From positions 496,001-560,000 of the forward strand of contig NZ_QJHL01000003.1 of NCBI RefSeq assembly GCF_003202405.1: a DNA stretch of 64,000 bases, in the 5' to 3' direction. A program made the translations under genes and the position numbers. A model generated the notes under the pieces. That model saw only the letters and a list, made by a program, of their open reading frames with translations. It was not told where the DNA came from and made no database searches. Source of the stretch: Flavobacterium hydrophilum. GTDB taxonomy: Bacteria > Bacteroidota > Bacteroidia > Flavobacteriales > Flavobacteriaceae. Below are positions 62,754 to 64,000 of the stretch, piece after piece (within the stretch, counting starts at the first letter, position 1; every line of letters starts with the position of its first letter).

Positions 62754-62999
62754 AAGATATATGAAAAATAAAAGTGATAATATAATGGCTGCAAATTCTA
62801 AAAAATTAAAATAGAAAATACGTTACCGAAGTAAATAACTTACTGAAATATATTAGCGTATGTGAATGTAAGGTATTACAGCATGTAAAATGAAATTGCT
62901 TTAGGAGACAGGAGATCAGATAGTTTTTAAAATTACACACTTTAGGACAGTGTTTTGGAGAGATGTTTTTTATTATAATGAGGCACTACCTAATAGAGA

Positions 63000-63038
63000 G
63001 AAAAAAACCATGCCAAAGTTTCGAACTTTGGCATGGTT
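63000..63038 (-). terminator. Terminator of the small secreted protein gene
   Basis: Perfect 15-bp stem AACCATGCCAAAGTT / AACTTTGGCATGGTT (63006-63020 and 63024-63038) with loop TCG. On the minus strand it is followed by a run of T. It shares the core AACTTTGGCA with the terminator at 1027-1075. Bases 62754-62999 hold nothing I recognise. Confidence 0.9.
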
Positions 63039-63050
63039 AAAAATCTCTTT

Positions 63051-63503
63051 CTACTTAGAGATTATATACTTTCCTTTTACAATATCCCTGGCATAAATAT
63101 CAAGATTGGTATTAAGTGCTTTATTGGTCGTCATGATGTTGGTCGTCTGATAAATTTTGTCTTTTTTATATGTTTTCAATAACATTTCTAATTCTACTTC
63201 GTCATGAAAGGCAAACAGATTATAAACGGCATCCCTGAAGTTTTTAAAATTAATGGTTTCAGTTATTTGCAGTGTTTTTTCTTCATTCCATTTTTCCTTG
63301 TTGGCAGTTTCGTTTATTTTATTTAGACAATAATCAACAAAATAAGTTTTGTAATGTGCTGCTTCAATAATGTCATTGACGATAATTACATTTTGCTGGG
63401 TTGGCATTTGTACTGCTGTTGAATATTTTTGAGAAATACCTATATAAGGCATAAACACAAATATCAATAAAATCAAAAGAGAATGGTTTGTAAAATTTTT
63501 CAT
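63051..63503 (-). CDS. Small secreted protein, unknown
   Basis: 150 residues. Signal peptide about 1-24 (LLILLIFVFMPYIGIS, then Q). The mature part is helical, with charged blocks (YCLNKINETANKEKWNEEK, EVELEMLLKTYKKDKIYQ). No recognised motif. Monocistronic with a strong terminator 12 bases after the stop. Exported; function unknown. Confidence 0.6.
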   Translation of the reverse strand: MKNFTNHSLLILLIFVFMPYIGISQKYSTAVQMPTQQNVIIVNDIIEAAHYKTYFVDYCLNKINETANKEKWNEEKTLQITETINFKNFRDAVYNLFAFHDEVELEMLLKTYKKDKIYQTTNIMTTNKALNTNLDIYARDIVKGKYIISK

Positions 63504-63591
63504 AGACTATTTAAATTGTAAATTGATTGATTCAGGTCGTGCTAAAATAGTTTTTTTGTTGTAAAAATTCAATTAGAATAATGTCTTTAGA

Positions 63592-63635
63592 ATAAAAAAA
63601 TCCGACAGTACAAATTTAAAAAATGTGCTGTCGGA
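63592..63635 (-). terminator. Terminator of the DUF6157 gene
   Basis: Stem TCCGACAG / CTGTCGGA (63601-63608 and 63628-63635) around an AT-rich loop, followed on the minus strand by TTTTTTTATT. It ends about 45 bases past the stop. Confidence 0.88.
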
Positions 63636-63679
63636 GCAGTAGGACAAATATTATGATAATTATATTTATGCTTTTGGAA

Positions 63680-64000
63680 TTATTTTCTTGAACTTCGCAT
63701 TGCTTTTACGATTTTAAGATTTTCATCCTTAGAATATTTCTCATATTCCGGAGTTTCCATTCCGTAAAGAGCGATTTTTCCGTTTTCATCATTATGAATT
63801 CCCCAGCCGTAGCGCTTTGTTAAAGGTGAAGCTCTTAAACATGCTTGTCCTTTAGAGAAAAATTTTGTCCTCGCATCCTTATAATCTGACTTTGTTAAAT
63901 CATTTCTGTCTGCAAATACCTGAAATAAAACATCGTCAGAAGAATATTTGTAAGGGTTTTTGCTGATCATTTCAAATTCAATATTGGCGATTGTTTTATT
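63680..64000 (-). CDS. DUF6157 family protein, 5' end outside the window
   Basis: Partial. The frame is open to the window edge, encoding NKTIANIEFE before MISKNPYKYSSDDVLFQVF, so the internal ATG at 63970 is not the true start. The first residues seen (TIANIEFEMISKNPY) correspond to the middle of DUF6157 proteins, which continue with SDDVLF, FFSKGQACLRASPLTKRYGWGIHNDENGKIALYG and a short charged tail. All of these are here. Function unknown; a small cytoplasmic protein. 107 codons are visible. Confidence 0.82.
   Translation of the reverse strand, partial: NKTIANIEFEMISKNPYKYSSDDVLFQVFADRNDLTKSDYKDARTKFFSKGQACLRASPLTKRYGWGIHNDENGKIALYGMETPEYEKYSKDENLKIVKAMRSSRK

Noticed and set aside
1..64000. 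tRNA, rRNA, CRISPR, prophage or transposase
   Set aside because: I looked for T-arm-like GGTTCGAATCC strings, regular 28-40 base repeats, integrases and transposase motifs in the gaps and translations, and saw none.

Overview
The window reads as a chromosomal segment of a Flavobacterium-like member of the Bacteroidota. The sequence is AT-rich. Ribosome-binding sites are A-rich rather than Shine-Dalgarno, and several promoters fit the flavobacterial TTTG / TAnnTTTG pattern. The families are typical of the group: DUF3857 transglutaminase-like proteins, a DUF1800/DUF1501 pair, a DUF4374 lipoprotein beside a TonB-dependent receptor, an OprP-type porin, and a fused DAHP synthase/chorismate mutase. 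I found no rRNA, tRNA, CRISPR array, phage or transposase gene.

Layout. 0.3-3.7 kb: a PhoB/PhoR-like two-component pair followed by an OprO/OprP-type porin, suggesting phosphate response. 3.7-11.1 kb (minus strand): a glycosyltransferase, a secreted Lys/Ala-rich protein with a PBCV-type basic adaptor domain, a very large uncharacterised probable outer-membrane protein, aspartate kinase and a GNAT acetyltransferase. 11.2-19 kb: fructose-bisphosphatase, a TerB-like protein, a compact HupE/deaminase/S41 protease cluster, small lipoprotein and membrane genes, a flavoprotein, MarC and a DUF3109 protein. 19.4-23 kb: class Ia ribonucleotide reductase nrdB and nrdA, separated by a hairpin-rich gap. 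23.2-26.6 kb: an isolated NYN-domain gene and the DUF1800/DUF1501 export pair. 26.6-31.5 kb: an AraC regulator divergent from a TonB receptor/DUF4374 lipoprotein locus that resembles the Bacteroides xenosiderophore system XusAB.

31.6-36.1 kb is the aromatic amino acid operon: prephenate dehydratase, aminotransferase, prephenate dehydrogenase, DAHP synthase/chorismate mutase. A classical attenuator precedes it. It has a promoter, a 19-codon leader peptide with six Phe and two Tyr codons, an antiterminator arm overlapping the leader stop codon, and a strong terminator just before pheA. Inside the operon, directly before tyrA, lie a REP-like inverted repeat and a long structured RNA that I think belongs to the flavobacterial Flavo-1 class.

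36-64 kb: surface or secreted proteins of unknown role (a VIT/VWA-like protein, three tandem DUF3857 proteins of which two have lost the catalytic Cys and His, a WG-repeat protein) among housekeeping genes (rsgA, dtd, aroA, queA, kynU, a MazG-like pyrophosphohydrolase). There is also a Cys-rich TIM-barrel-like protein resembling nitronate monooxygenases, an AsmA-like protein and a penicillin acylase. A frameshifted four-helix-bundle gene flanked by 32-base inverted repeats sits between rsgA and dtd and looks like a small hitchhiking cassette. The last gene (DUF6157) runs off the right edge.

The observations I rate highest are the Phe/Tyr attenuator, the structured RNA inside the same operon, the IR-flanked four-helix-bundle cassette, the Xus-like locus without its reductase, the Cys-rich NMO-like protein and the tandem pseudo-transglutaminases. 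All family assignments come from reading the translations; no search was run.
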